Positions 1-12,735 of a stretch of DNA of 64,000 nt are shown in pieces. Origin of the DNA: Eumeta japonica. Lineage: Eukaryota > Arthropoda > Insecta > Lepidoptera > Psychidae. Positions within the stretch are counted from its first letter, which is position 1; each line of letters starts with the position of its first letter. The notes beneath the pieces were generated by a model. That model was not told the DNA's origin, did not search any database, and was given only the letters and a program-made list of their open reading frames with translations. The position numbers and the translations under genes were made by a program. The stretch spans positions 992,001 to 1,056,000 of the forward strand of contig BGZK01000014.1 in NCBI GenBank assembly GCA_005406025.1, given 5' to 3'.

Positions 1-659
1 AATTCTGGCAATGGCAGTTGAGTGGTACCTATATAAAAATGTTAGCCTGCAAATAATATACTTTATAAAAGTTTTATATAAATTGACGAAGGGATAAAGT
101 TTCACAATAAATAAAGCGACATCGGACACTCAAATGTTGCTCTTCAGTTCACCTCTTATACGATACTTATAATATAATAGTTTAAAAACTACGTTATTTT
201 GAAAATCGACAGATTTTTTTATTAAGAGGTAATTTGTTATGAAATAGAAAGACACAGAATAACGGAGCAAAAAGTCATGTTCAATATACGTATAGGCATC
301 AATTCTTTTCTTCTCTTTGGTATGGTAAGGAGACTCTATATATACCATTATTCGATATCAGACCTTACCATTTTTAAAAATCAACGTATAGATGCTCAGA
401 ACTCAGAGAAATGTTAAACAGCTCTCTTGTCTGCAGTGCAATTTACGTATCGGACACTGCATTGAGTTAAAATTTCAATTCACGTACCAAAAAGCGGATA
501 GCATCTTGCCTACAACAGTGAACTAAGTCATTCGTGATCCACCTATGTAAATGGGCAGTTCAAACACAAGAAATAACATTTAATTAGAATGGTGACGTGT
601 GCGACATTTTAATTGTATTACCTACCTAACGCTGCATGGATTTTGACATTGCCCTACAC
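1..659. other. AT-rich DNA, nothing recognised
   Basis: This stretch is AT-rich and I see no repeat, RNA or coding signature in it. A 72-codon minus-strand frame at 130-348 is low in complexity and has no recognisable motif, so I treat it as chance. Confidence 0.5.
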
Positions 660-960
660 TAAATGTTCGAACGGTATGTATAGGCCGGGGTAAGAGACAA
701 AAAGTGAGGACGAACGAATATGTCCCGTTAAGTTTCAATATCGGGATCGCAGATGAAAGTAAAATCAGAAAGAATTCGCGGTCGGAGGGACAGTAAATAA
801 GCGAAATGCAAAACTCTGAATCCGACCCTGTAGGTAGCCGATGGGACGGTAACGGTTGGGGATGTCTCGAGGTTCACCCAGTTTACGCCGTGTCACCCTT
901 CTGCCCGCGCCGCGTCAAGGCCCGCCGCCGCGAAGCCATAATCGACTTTGTTTCATGACA
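660..960. promoter_or_regulatory. CpG-rich block, possible regulatory region or untranslated exon
   Basis: Base composition changes sharply here. CpG dinucleotides are frequent, ending in a GC-rich core near 895-935, while both flanks are AT-rich. No open frame with recognisable protein content is present. The block could be a promoter or enhancer, an untranslated first exon, or an old GC-rich repeat. Only composition supports it, so the functional reading is inference. Confidence 0.25.
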
Positions 961-1523
961 ATGAAAAGTAGAAAATCCTTCTACTATACCTTTGCGTTAT
1001 AGTAAGGTTATGGAATTCTTTTTCTTCGCCATTTACCTGCATGTTACCTTCTAATAACATATCTTGACATTGTATCAAACTTTTCTAATATTTTCTATAA
1101 TGTTCTGGAATAAATGAGTTGTGTAAAAAATTAAAGGGTTCCAAACGACCTTCAAAAGTATTTTAGAGAAGCAAAAAAATTGTCGTCATAATAATTAATC
1201 GTCTATGAATGTACGTAATAATAAATTAAAACCTAGGTACCTAAAATACATTAATAATGCGGTACCAGTAAAGAAGATATCTAAATACCTACTATTATAG
1301 TTTATTGACGAACAAAATATAGATCACATTTATTTAATAGCGTTTTAAAGAAAAATGGATAATTATATTTTTGTGCAAAAACATTGAGAAACAATGTTAA
1401 ACAATGCCATCTTTTGATGAATAAATGGCTTATAAGACACACTTGATATTGTTGTACAGCAGCAGATGGCGCAAAGTAAGAAAGCGAAAAAACCCAGTGT
1501 CGTTTCACATTATCACGTTTTTA

Positions 1524-2253
1524 GGGTTTCGAGCCTAAATGTCAAAAACGGAACCCTCATAGTTTTGTCATGTCCGTCCGTCCGTCCGTGTGTCACAGGC
1601 ATATTATTTATAAACTACAACACGCATATTGATGATATTTATAGTGTAGGTGTCTTGTGGAAACCGCTATTTAGTTTGGTAATTAAATAACAAAAACAAA
1701 TATTTCTAGGGGACACTCCATACATGTAATAGAATATGAAAAAAATTTCAACTAAAATTATCGTATGATACATATTTCGACAGTTATTCTTGAAAACACA
1801 AGCAATTTTTCTGATTACGTTAATAATTTCAGAAATAATCGCTTCAAAAGTAGCATAAATTGTGTCCCCCCTTTATTTTCTAAGCCATATGTCAAAAAAA
1901 TATGGAAAAATAAAGAATATAACACTTAGTAAATACTCTCACCGAAAATTATTTTAAACATGATTGAAAATACCGTTTTTGAGTTATTTCCGAAAACTGC
2001 GCATCTCTATAAAAGAACCTAAGTGCCATGAAGATATGCTCTTTGCTGATGCACTTTACTTTAATAGTAATAGTCGACATACCTACTTGTTTTGTAGTTA
2101 TTGGCGACTAAAGTGCTTTTAACTATTTTGTGCGGGAAACATGGAAAAAATATAACAACGTACTTTTTTTATCTGTAATGCATTTATGGATAATAACGGC
2201 TTCGGAACCCTATAATGATCATGTTCCGACATGGTCTTGGGCAGTTTTTTTTC
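1524..2253 (+). repeat. GGTTCCG-type interspersed repeat, copy A
   Basis: The copy opens with a GGTTTCGAGCC-type head, then AAAACGGAACCCT, then a GTCCGTCCGTCCGTGTGTCAC run, all typical of a repeat family very common in Lepidoptera. It closes with CGGAACCCT and a GTTCCGACATGGTCTTGGGC-type tail followed by a T run. The interior shares blocks with copies at 20563-21464 (inverted) and 62696-63588, for example the segment resembling GAGTTATTTCCGAAAACTGC. There is no transposase. The 74- and 65-codon frames inside it are shadows. Whether it is a SINE, a Helitron-like element or a MITE cannot be decided from this copy. Confidence 0.7.
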
Positions 2254-2369
2254 ACATTATTTTATTGAGCAATAAAAACAAGAAAATCGTAATCGTAATG
2301 AAATATAAATCAGAAGCTAACATCTAACATTACCCTAAACAATTTTATGAGTAATTGGCTTTTTTCATT

Positions 2370-2735
2370 TAAAAAAGGTCAAGTGCGAGTCAGACACGCC
2401 GAAGTGTTCCGTAGCCTAACAAACTATATTTCTGTTGTGTACGATAATGTTTATTTTCTTTCTTTCGATTTGGGACTCTTAGCGCTAGTCGGCTTATACT
2501 TGGCCGTTTTTTTATTATTCATTGTTATAGTTCGAAGTTTGCACTACGATTACATCAAGTTTCACGCTTATTCGTATTGCCGTATTTTTATAATACCGAA
2601 GAATAAAAAAAGCGAAAAAACAGTTCTTTGCTCGGCAACTCCATCCATTTTAATATTTTTTGTTTCTTTTCCATTATTTTTTAGTATATCTGGCACTGTG
2701 AAGTACTGCATAAAAGATACAACACTTTAATGCGG
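2370..2735 (+). repeat. Related repeat with GCGAGTCAGAC head
   Basis: The start reads AAGTGCGAGTCAGACACGCC and then a GTTCCGTAG block. I recognise this as the opening of another common lepidopteran interspersed repeat (usual form CAAGTGCGAGTCGGAC). It lies directly downstream of copy A and may be a second insertion or part of a composite. The 127-codon frame that runs through it is rich in F, L and I, has no domain motif and is probably not a gene. The downstream end is uncertain. Confidence 0.45.
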
Positions 2736-3470
2736 CTACATACTTCACTCAGTGTCAGATACCAAAAGATCGATTTTTTCAAGTAAATTGTATAAAAACA
2801 CAAACACATTGCAAAAATTGTTTGAGAAACCGATTCTTTTCACACGCACAGAAAGAAAAATTCCTTGTCGAGAGCAAGAATTTTTCACATTTCTATTTGT
2901 TGTACACGACTAAATAAGTAAAATAAAATAAACAATAATGAAATTTGTGTTCTTCATGTATTTCTAAGGGAACAAGGTCCTAATGTTATGTAGCATCGGG
3001 ACGGTAATTATGTTTTAAAGCCCTCAGTTCGATTTTTCTAGTAATATCCATATTAATCCAGCAGTCGATGCGTTTGCACGTGGTTTTTGTGCCTTTCGTT
3101 CCGCCGATCATGAAAAAGTAACTATTATTTTACACAGACCAACAAAATAATGTTTTTACAAACTTTTTGAACTAATTTACCTAAATATTATGTATTTTTT
3201 GGTGCTAAAACTTTATTTGGTATCCGTTGTTCTTTATCGTCTACCATTTTCTCCCAATCAGTCATAAATTATAATATAACTTTTTAAATAATATATAAAA
3301 TTTAAGAAAAACGTAAAAAACATATATTTTTTTATTGCATTACAATTTTTACTTACAATATCATATACATAATAAGTAAATACGTATATTAGGTACTTAG
3401 TTTTTTTTATTTTCTTCCCCTCAACTCCGTAAAATTTTTATACAACTAAGAAATAATTGAAATTATTTTT
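2736..3470. other. AT-rich spacer
   Basis: The spacer is very AT-rich with poly-T and poly-A tracts. A small CpG-bearing patch at about 3060-3110 has no identifiable origin. No coding region was found. Confidence 0.4.
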
Positions 3471-3523
3471 GACGTTATCACGTAAAATTATCGTCCGTAA
3501 ACCGACTTTACAGTTTTTTTCTT
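3471..3523 (-). mobile_element. E-family terminal fragment (E4)
   Basis: This is a 53-nt match to the terminal block of the E family: GACGTTATCACGTAAAATT, then CGTCCGTAAACCGACTTTAC. It is the reverse complement of 34131-34170 in copy E3 and belongs to the same sequence variant. I could not find the opposite end on either side, so it looks like a solitary end or a heavily deleted copy. Confidence 0.55.
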
Positions 3524-3770
3524 ATTGACTTGTATTATTGTTATACTACTAAAGTAGTATATGATTATATTAGATAAATTTAAATAATCAAATTTACATA
3601 AACCTACTACAAATTACTTTAAAAACATATAAATCATTATAATTTGAAATGCAGTTATTGAAAATACATATTATATTAGAAATTAAATGACATAATTAAA
3701 AATATAAGTATTTAAATTGTATGATTAAGTAGTAATTAAAAACGTGATTTATTTAATAATATCTTTTTCA

Positions 3771-3989
3771 GTATTTCAACACAGAATAATTCAGAACGGA
3801 AGACTAGAAAAATATCCAGTCGTAAAAACAACGATAATAATCATAAAAGGATTCTCAATGAGCATGGAATTTCCTATCATCGAGTTCAAAGAGTTTATCC
3901 TAGACAATAATCTTACTGACGCCATTGAGTCTAGTACATATTCGAAAATATTAGAAATGGGTCAGACGGATGCAGAAATAAAACAATGA
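3771..3989 (+). other. Orphan ORF segment, exon-like
   Basis: An open frame begins just after a good splice-acceptor-like sequence (ATCTTTTTCAG ending at 3770) and stays open for 72 codons to a TGA. The C-terminal 40 residues have balanced, acidic-rich composition (for example EFKEFILDNN and GQTDAEIKQ) rather than the F/I/N runs of chance AT-rich frames. No family is recognised and no second exon was found. It could be an exon, a decayed transposon ORF or chance. Confidence 0.2.
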
Positions 3990-4569
3990 AAGTTTGGCTA
4001 CAAGTTATTTATTGACAACTAATGTTGCTACAAATTTACTTAGTTTAATTCATGTCGTTGATAACAATATAATTGAGAGATTTCATAGTATTGTTACAAA
4101 ATGTATATTACATTGAGACAACCACTTATAACAATATTATACCCATTATTATACCCATATTTTAGTACTCTTTTTTTTTCAATAAAAATTATGAATATGA
4201 TAATAAAAAAATAATCAACTGAATTATAATAGTATAACATTAACGTCGCTCAAATGCCCGTGGCTAAATATTACGTTCGTAACTCCTCTTGTTTTTTAAA
4301 CAAAACTAACATTTACGATATTTTTCTTGGACGACTTGGGCTTAGCAATAGGGTCACGTTGACACCCTTTGGATACGGTACACTGAAAACGCTTCGAATT
4401 CGAAATTCGAAAACTAATGAATTCATTGTAATTTCGTGTCCTTAATTTTGTTTTCAAGAGCGAAATCTTGTGTCGCACTGGACTTATCTCAAGCCGCTAT
4501 CGATGATATCGTACACAAACATTATGGGGTCATAACAAACATGATGGGGTAGTGTAAAGACAGGTCGAA
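3990..4569. other. Intergenic AT-rich DNA
   Basis: I see no gene or repeat that I can name. Two short overlapping frames on opposite strands around 4254-4478 are probably chance. Confidence 0.35.
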
Positions 4570-4570
4570 A

Positions 4571-4640
4571 TGTGGTAGCAGCGCAGCGGTCAAAGCGTTT
4601 TTTCGAGTCCGAAAGTTGTTTCCAATCCCGATCACAAGCA
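4571..4640 (+). repeat. tRNA-derived SINE head (degenerate)
   Basis: GTAGCAGCGCAGCGGTCAAA resembles the box-A part of common lepidopteran SINEs (GTGGCGCAGCGGTNNANGCG). It is followed at the expected distance by a damaged box-B region (CCAATCCCGATCAC). Only the tRNA-like head is evident. The anticodon arm does not fold well, so this is not a functional tRNA gene. Confidence 0.45.
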
Positions 4641-4699
4641 AATCGACTTGAATTTTAACTAAAATAAAATAATATCCCTTGCTCCTTTTATCGCAAAGC

Positions 4700-5519
4700 T
4701 AGTTGTCAAAGTCGGTCACAATTTTCGTTAGCTGTCGTCAAGTAGTCCTAAAACTTAATAGATAAAAAACAAACTTAATAACACAAAAAAGTGTGGGCTA
4801 AGATGTCTCCTCAAAATTTGGAGAGAGTTTATTAAAATATGAAAGGCACCTAAGTATATTCACGAATTCAAATTAAATTGCAATCCTTTAGATTTAATTC
4901 AAATAGTAACATTACTGGTTAAAAAAGCTATTATTTGATTTGTGAAGTAACAAAAGACTTAACACTTTAGTAATTTAAATGGACGACTAAAGCACGATAT
5001 GGACAACTGTAACTTAGCATTCAACATGGAAAGAGATCAAAAACACAAACATCATTAATCAGGACCCTTTTTCGCGGAAGCCGTGCCCACTGTTTCCTGC
5101 CAGTTTCCGGCGTGTTAACTGTTGTTGTCATTTTTGGTGACGCTTCTATCCGCTCCGTTCGTGACTGTGGCGCCACCGAATAAATGAACCAAATGCATTT
5201 ATACTACAAATAAAAATGATTGTAGCGATTGAAAAAAATATTGAGTTAAAAAAAACTGTGCATGTTCAAAATAATAATAGACAATTGATATTCGCCCCTA
5301 TTTTCATTTGTACGAATTCGATCAAAAAATTGCAATAAGAAGATAGTCCAAAACTTAATAAATATTAAGTTTTGTAACGTCAAAGCATAAAAAAGACTAT
5401 TCTTTGACTAAATAAGTAATATAATTAAAAAAAAAATGACTAAATAATTATTATTCAATTAAATTCTTATAAATTGAATTCAATCAATAAGCATCTTTTT
5501 ATGTTTTTTCAATTGAAAC
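4700..5519. other. Intergenic DNA with a small hairpin at 5349-5374
   Basis: The sequence is mostly AT-rich. The patch at 5060-5180 has more CpG but no recognisable identity. At 5349-5374 two perfect 11-nt arms (CAAAACTTAAT and its complement) flank a 4-nt loop. Confidence 0.4.
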
Positions 5520-5711
5520 ATGAAAATATTTACAAAAACGGATTTCAATCAATCACAGATAAAATTGCATTCGAACCACAGACAATCATCAAAGGCAAAA
5601 ATTTCGTCCTCGCTAAGCATGTATGGGATGTTGAGGATATCCAAGAGGTCAAATCGCGTGTCATCGGACAAGCTTCAATTCATGCAACATACCGTTAAGT
5701 GTGATTGAAAA
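5520..5711 (+). pseudogene. Fragment of a transposon-associated protein, possibly SWIM/YqaJ-linked
   Basis: The frame reads through NGFQSITDKIAFEPQ and HVWDVEDIQEVKSRVIGQAS to HATY and then needs a +1 shift to continue (VKCD). The pattern of a short (R/K)VIG..SIHATY(x)VKV segment resembles the region just upstream of the SWIM zinc finger in insect proteins that also carry YqaJ-like recombinase domains. That resemblance is from memory. No SWIM cysteines follow in the AT-rich DNA downstream. It is probably a piece of an old mobile-element ORF, but it could equally be a lone host exon. Confidence 0.25.
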
Positions 5712-6832
5712 AATTATAATTTGTGCTCATTGATCTATTTCTTTTATATATATGTATACATACGCGCAGCAAATATTAGTGTGAGATTTTTTTTTATTTT
5801 GATTAAAAGCGGCGCGATATGTCACTGATGTATAACGTGATTGCATTTTCATTTTAATGCAACCCGCCGCAAATGTAACAGACATCAAAGATTTTTTTGG
5901 CATTGAATAAGAATGTTTAAAATTAAAAAGTCGTTAATTAATCATTAAAAATCACAGATCTCGTGCTCAGACGACCTTCAAATGCATTGAAAATGAACTT
6001 ACTAATAAAAGTTAAAGAATTAAACCCATATCAACACTTCCTTTTTCGTATTTCACGCAAGCATTTTAAAGTTTTCTTAAGATTTTCTAAAAATATCAAA
6101 CTTTTTGATTTTTGTTTTCACCGTCATGCAGTCCTTGTCCATAGCATCTTTTGACACGTCAATCACCCACCTAGACCTAGAACTCATGACTCCACTGCAA
6201 ATTCGCATTTTCGCTGAAAATGGGCGAATAGTTTATACAAAACTTATGAACTTCCCAATCTTTGTTATTGTTATTTAGTTCCAACTTTTGCCTTCTTACT
6301 GTAGCAATCTACTTATTTCTTTGCTTTATTTTCCATTTGCCAACGGAAATTTATAGAATTTACATTAATCTCTGCTGCTAGTATAATTTTAGTTCACACC
6401 ACAATTCTGGAGATTCATTTTATTTCTAATTTTTCACTTCAATAAATGGACGTGTATTTGATAGCGCGAAAATTTAAAACAGCCTCTTAAAACGCTTAAC
6501 AAATTATATTTACTACCTGTTTTATAACCAACAACGTTATCTAAGTGATCTTTAAAAATTTTGTAAGAAATTTTGCTTTTTACTTCTCCAAATAACTATC
6601 GTATGAGTCGGTCGACTAGTTCTCGTTATCTTGTAAAATCTATTTAACTGTGATACCATTTACTTCGTCATGTGTACTACTGCCGCGAATTTTTTCACAC
6701 ATATCCAAGCAAAACGATTTACCCAGAAGGGACTTCAACCAAAATTAGCAGTTTATAGTTTAAAATTTCGCAAATGAATCTCTAAATCAAAAATGGTTTT
6801 CATATATATCCGCACTGTTTTTGAATAATACT
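5712..6832. other. AT-rich spacer
   Basis: I see no identifiable gene, RNA or repeat. The short open frames present are low in complexity. Confidence 0.4.
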
Positions 6833-7297
6833 GGGTACGCACGAGAGCGTAACACGCGTAATGCTACGCGTAACGTATCCGTGTGGACGGGCGAGGGTCG
6901 CAGCAGCAGCCAACCCAGTGCGTTCTCGGAACCATCAAAACAATACCGGGTGACACGAAGTGTTTGACGTAACGCTCGCGGACAGACAGACCGACAAGAG
7001 CGAGAGAGACAGACATAAAAGTGACGGACGCGTCCTTCCACTCAGATAGGAACAAGTTATGGTTTCTTGTTATTGTACGCAGTTATTGTTATTGTATACG
7101 TATTCTGTGGTAAAAATAAAATTTTGTTAATAAAATTCAGTGCGAGATTCTTTGTATAAATTAATGTTTTAAATATAATTCTTTGTTTAAAACTTTATTA
7201 CCTTCGCCCTATGTACTATTCAAAATAATAATTTCCCTCAAAGTCGTTGTAGGACTTTCGCCCGTATACCGACTTTACAGGCAACCATTTTTATTTT
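6833..7297 (-). mobile_element. E-family non-autonomous element (E1)
   Basis: This is the inverted counterpart of copy E2 (42243-42770). Shared blocks in order include CGGGTGACAC, GAGCGAGAGAGACAGACATA, CCTTCCACTCAGATAGGAAC, TGCGAGATTCTTTGTATAAA and the terminal CCCGTATACCGACTTTACAG at 7261-7280. The CACGTAAA segment expected next to GTCGTTGT is damaged (GTCGTTGTAGGACTTTCG). The left part (6833-6955) is GC-rich and diverges from E2. It has no coding capacity; the 84- and 63-codon frames are shadows of the GC-rich block. Confidence 0.65.
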
Positions 7298-10200
7298 CAA
7301 AATTAAAGCAGTTATAAAATACTGTATTACATTCGCAATTCGCAATAAAAGTATAGTTCAGAGAATTTATAGTAAGTACTATTTGTAATAACCACATTTT
7401 AGTGAACTGATAACACTATTGATAGCATTATTTTGTTCACATAATTTTAATATAAACTTACGAAAGAAAATTATAAAAAAAACCTTCGAAATATTGTTGA
7501 CGTAATATCAAAATATTAGGATAATTTTGGCTCCAAAATTATGGAGATAAATGTCTCTATTAATAGAGTCCATTATTACGGGTTTGTTTTTAGATTTTAA
7601 CGTTTTCGGACGATGTTGAATTAATAGCAAATTGTTGTCTGAAGCCAGTTTTGGCTCTTAACTCTGAGTGCGCGTTACACATATCATCACGTAGCAGACG
7701 TTCTATTATCATCCCGTGACGCGAGTGTCGCTAACGTCGCGTTGTCGGTTGTTGACCTCTGGCGCGCTCACCTAATTAATTTTATGGACCCTTTTATAAA
7801 GCTCGTTAACGTCGTCCTAAATTACAATACGCTTATGCAAGCTTTCTATTTTGACACAAGATCTAAATGGGACCTTAGCTGAAATCATGTCGCAACAAAA
7901 TCATAATAACTGAACGTAAATAAAAAGATTGAACTTAAGAATGAACTTTACCGCAGTAAAATTTACCACGGACAAGATAACGACCTTTTGTAAGATACAA
8001 CCGAAGTGGCACGCAAGCATTTGTGACATCAATATACCAGGCCATTTAAAACTTAGAGTTCTTTTAGAGACATGCAAAAGTGTCAAAAGAAGGATTTGTC
8101 TTTATGACACTCATTTATGAGTTATTACACAGGTCGATCTGTATAAAAGCTTTATTTACGGATCCGTGTAAACTTGGGGAAGATTAAAAGGATGTTAAAA
8201 CTCTACAACTTTAAGTATTTTGTGACACTTCAAGCTGGTTTTATCATTAAAGCTGTATACAGGCTGTATTTTACATATGATCACTTACTTATTACAGCTC
8301 CAACTGTTATTACAGTATTCTTCGACACTCGTTTCTTTACACTGGTATAGGTATAATCCATTTTAAAACTTATTTTTGTAGAGCCATTCGTACAGATTTG
8401 TAAATACAGTGATTTTATGCCGTCTGTCCATGAGATTATTTTATAAAGCAAAAAAAAAAATAAATGACAACCTTAGTACAGCCTTAGTCTGTATTATTTA
8501 TTCAGGATAGAAAAAGATATATAGATAAATGCGACGACCAAAGACAATGAACAGTGGTAAAAGTGATCACGATGGTTATGTCAAATGTGTGGAGTAATTA
8601 AACCTTCGGAACCCGGGGATGGCGTTTCTTTATGTAATAGCTCAAATAATTCGAATAATGACGACGATAAATTTTCGAAAATCTATCGTGAATAAAAGAA
8701 CGCGACACGAAAGAAGATATTATTCTGGTAGCTCTGATCGATATAGCTACATTTATGGTGGAAATTTCAAAAGTTACGTATAACCTATGAAATAAAAGGA
8801 TTTTTCAATTTAAAAAAAAAAAATTGTGAACTTCAGATTTCCGCGATCATTAGCATGTCACGCTAGAACTATTTTAGGTACTGTCAGAAAAATACGTATT
8901 AAAACGACGGAGCAAAGCGAATACTGGCTTAATAGCTTCACTTAATATCTAAAAAATTATTGGAAAAATGGGTTGATGTTCCAACTAAAGTTGCTTTAAA
9001 TTTCAATTTCGAGAGTCTCCTAATATTCTAAAGCTCGAACAAAGTGTACTATATTTGAAAAACCTGATATTGAACCATTTGTAATTAGTATTCTTCCTAG
9101 GAATTCAAAATTGTCAGCTTTTTCAAAAATAAAAAATCAGGAAACAAACGCGCATTCAAAGAAAAATGATTGCCAAAGTAAAATTTTTCAAATTTATATT
9201 GTGAAATAATTGAAAAAAATAAATTATTATTATAAATAGTAGAAAACAAGGCCAAGTTGTAACATTCAAAGGCCAACATGAACGAATAAAAATTTTAACA
9301 ACTATAATTTTAGACTACTATATCGATCGATACCAAAACTTAATCAGCTCTTCGACCTATAAAGTTCTATCGGTTTTCGCGAAGCATATACAAATCGTAT
9401 AGTGTGTTCAAGAGACGTTGCTGAAGAAATACCGAGTACACGTGTCAGAAGTGAAATTTCTTTGACAACATTAATTAAAATATTAGTAAGATTGTCCATA
9501 AATAATCAGAATAACCAATCTAAGATTAAAATTAAAGATAAAAAATTGATGGAAGATCAAAATGAGATATGGTAGGTATTTAAAGGATTGAGACATAGAT
9601 TTGAAAACATTTCTATAAAAAATTTAACATTTAAAATTACGATGAAATTTTGCATAAGGCAGTAATTAATAAATGAATTCTAATAAAAAAATGTATTGTA
9701 CAAATAATATAATATTGTTGTCGGGCAAGAAAATAAGAGTTATATATACTTTTTTATATTTAAAACCATTATGATAAAGGATGTTTGAGAAATGTACAAT
9801 TTTTTTTTGCGTTTTAAACAAAAGCTATTTTAATTGATAGACAAATATGTACAAGCATATAAAATACTCAAATTTGTCATTGTTGTTGTTATTACAATTA
9901 TTAGTAAATTTAGTTTATAATGACATGATCATTATATTTTTATTTATTTAATAATTAAAAATTTGTAGAAGATATAATAAGAAATATACGTTTCACATTC
10001 AACATAATTCAAGAGCCTTGTAAAAAGAATGCTCTCTAAGGCAATAGAGTACAGCATGCTTATTATTTTTTGTCTCTTTCTGTCTGGTGATCTGTCCGGT
10101 TGTTCTCTCCGTCTTTTAAAATCTAAAATCGTGACGGCCTCATCATCCCGCTAATGTTCCTATTATGCCGTGACGGTGTTGCCGTGACGCGACCTTGAAA

Positions 10201-10829
10201 TTTCACTATCAACGCTGCCAAAGAAGTTTCACTTCAAAAATTTCCAAGAATTTTATTTAAAATATTTTTTAAAGTAATAAGCTCTTTTTTTAAATAAAAA
10301 CAACGTCAATCCATGCAAAACGCATCAGAATCGATTGATTCGTTCAAGAGATATCATTTATGAAAGTACGTAAAAAAACGCTTCTTTGAAATTGCTTTTG
10401 TTAGATTGGTATTTCGTATTGAGTCAACTTTATCTCCTTAAAAAACTGCGTCAAATACCGTGAAAGGGATTGAAAGCGAACAACGTGTTCAAAAGATGTT
10501 GCAAAAGACTTCGCGTTTGAATTGACTAACGATTTATATATTGTAGAGCTTCCTAACTCCGAGTGATAATGAAAACGCGATTGTTTAATAAATTGATTTT
10601 TTATAAACTTTCTTTTATATAACATAGATAACATTAACTAAATTAACATAACAGTACAGAGTATAGTCGGCGTCTGCGCCCGTGTCTCTCCTTAACATAT
10701 TTCTTAACTATTTTCCTATGCATCTTCACTTGACCTAGATTTCCATATCACATATACAACCACGAAGGTTGTATACCTATTTCATACCCGTATTGTTCAA
10801 AACTTGCACTACAACATCTATACTACTAC
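7298..10829. other. Long AT-rich interval without recognisable genes
   Basis: Three and a half kilobases hold no convincing ORF, RNA or named repeat. CpG-bearing patches occur at about 7660-7780, 8530-8760 and 10080-10200. A weakly similar pair (GTGTTCAAGAGACGTTGCTG near 9411 and CGTGTTCAAAAGATGTTGC near 10486) may be an old repeat. Confidence 0.4.
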
Positions 10830-10895
10830 AGTCATGTGCTTCCTATCCATCTGTCTCAAACTGGTTTGAGACAGATGGATAGGAAGCACATGACT
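10830..10895. repeat. Perfect 32-bp inverted repeat with 2-nt loop
   Basis: The left arm 10830-10861 begins AGTCATGTGCTTCC and ends GTCTCAAAC. The right arm 10864-10895 is its exact reverse complement, and TG separates them. The arms stop abruptly: bases 10829 (C) and 10896 (A) do not pair. The total palindrome is 66 nt. No gene or transposon end is visible at this position. Confidence 0.9.
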
Positions 10896-10958
10896 AGTCT
10901 CTGGAGACTAAAATCACAATACACAGTTCTAGTACTAGCCGTTAGAAGAAGACTTCGC

Positions 10959-11144
10959 TTAGCTATTTTCGTCGTCTTGTGAGAAAACGTAAGCTATAAT
11001 GGCAATCTGTCTAGTGTTGAAAAGGGACGACCATGCGTATGATTCACTTTGATTGAAATCAATTTGTAGAGGCGGCGCGCGATCCGGCGCATTCCTCTGT
11101 GATGTGTCTTTTTGATATGGGTGTATAGGTTCATTAGTGTCCAT
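10959..11144 (-). other. Unassigned 61-codon ORF
   Basis: The frame starts MDTNEPIHPYQKDT and ends VFSQDDENS. Its composition is less biased than the chance frames around it, and the codons around 11050-11090 are GC-richer. I recognise no family and see no splice signals that decide its limits. It may be chance or a fragment of an old element. Confidence 0.15.
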
Positions 11145-12735
11145 ACCGTTTGTATGATAGGTTCAATTATATAAGTGGAATGGTCATGGTCACTTTTAAA
11201 TATCTTATATGCAATTAAGTGAATATTACAGATAGTACATAGAAAACTTTAGTAGAAAAGTTTGAAATCTTTTTTATAAAACATACTAATACAGAGGACA
11301 CCATTGTCCTTTTATTGGTTAATTTTAAAAAAATCTCAAAGCTTGTAAGCAGGATCTAAAATTAATTTTATTTAATAGCATCAGATCTCTCGAGTTCTAC
11401 GAGCTTTTAGACGAATATTGCGGTAAAGCCCTTTTGAAAAAACTCATGTTACAATTTAAAACGTGAAAAAAAAAACATACGCACACATGCACATACACAA
11501 ACTTTAAATAAATATTAATGAGGCGGACTCTACATAATTTTTAATTTTTCCATTTTACAACATGCATTTCGGTAAATTACTAGGATTTATATAAAAGAAA
11601 TCTAATCACCAAAAGAGCATGGAAAACAATATATTTAATTCCCTCTCGTCTCTACGATTTAAGATGAATGTCTTATATAGAAAGTAGGCGTAGAGCAAAA
11701 TTATTTATTATCGTTTTTAAACTATGACTAATTTTCTAAAAGCATTGATTGTCCTTTGCTAAGAATTGTACCTTCGTTTACTAGTATTCCTGACAGAACG
11801 AAGCTTCATTTTAAAAGTAAGAAAGCCGCTTTAGGGCTGTACTGGAGCCTGATGGCTTCTCGGCTCTTTCTACTATCCCATATGAAACTAGTTCTACGCT
11901 GTCTCACTCGCACCTATGAATTTTGAATTCAGCAAGATTCTACATCGGTCCTTCGCCTTTCGTGGTGCACTGTTATCATAATTTATTGTCATCCAATCAA
12001 CGCATGCGTGAAAAATACGACAATTTTTAAGAAACAAAATTTGCAATTTAGTGACAAGATTCGACTTTTCGAATTTCGTTACTAAATTTGCTTTTATATT
12101 AATACGATTTAATGATGTATTACAAGTTGAAGAGATTACTTTATGAAAGACTTAAAAAAGTTCAAGCCCACCAACCTATATATTCCGAATAACTTCCAGG
12201 AATAACGTATGTAGATGATATTAACTAGTACTGTTCAGGATGATCTCACTTTGAGGTATTATACTATACTCGTTTATCTCAGAATTTTTTCAGTCTATTA
12301 TTAAGTAAGAGAAAAAAATTATAACTATTACTTATGAGGGGATTCATATTATTACTTTACGAATGAAAGACAAATAATTGTTAGCAAATCTGCACGAAGA
12401 AATAAATTTACTAGAATTTTTAAAACTTCACTAGAATGTTCTAAAATATTTAGTTGCACGAATACCAACTGTCTACACTTTCGTCACTCCTAATTCAGAA
12501 TAGAACCTGCATGACCCCCCTACAATTACGTTCCCTACGGTGTATCGGGACTTGACTCTTGCAGCCATTGCGACTGGCTGAAGATTGAGCAATGATGATG
12601 AACTGAGCAATGATGAGTACTGTATTTTTTTTTTATATTGGTATATCTAAATTCGGAATTCTAGACTAAAACCTTTCATTTGATAATCGAAATATCTATA
12701 TTTTTTTTGTCACATTTGTTTCAAGCGAAACATAA
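11145..12735. other. Intergenic DNA, nothing recognised
   Basis: The interval is AT-rich. The local doublet GAGCAATGATGATGAACT / GAGCAATGATGAGTACT near 12587-12622 is a short tandem duplication. No gene is supported. Confidence 0.4.

Noticed and set aside
2347..2730. 127-codon open frame with hydrophobic segments, possible membrane protein
   Set aside because: It overlaps a GCGAGTCAGAC-headed repeat, has AT-driven composition and no start context or motif.
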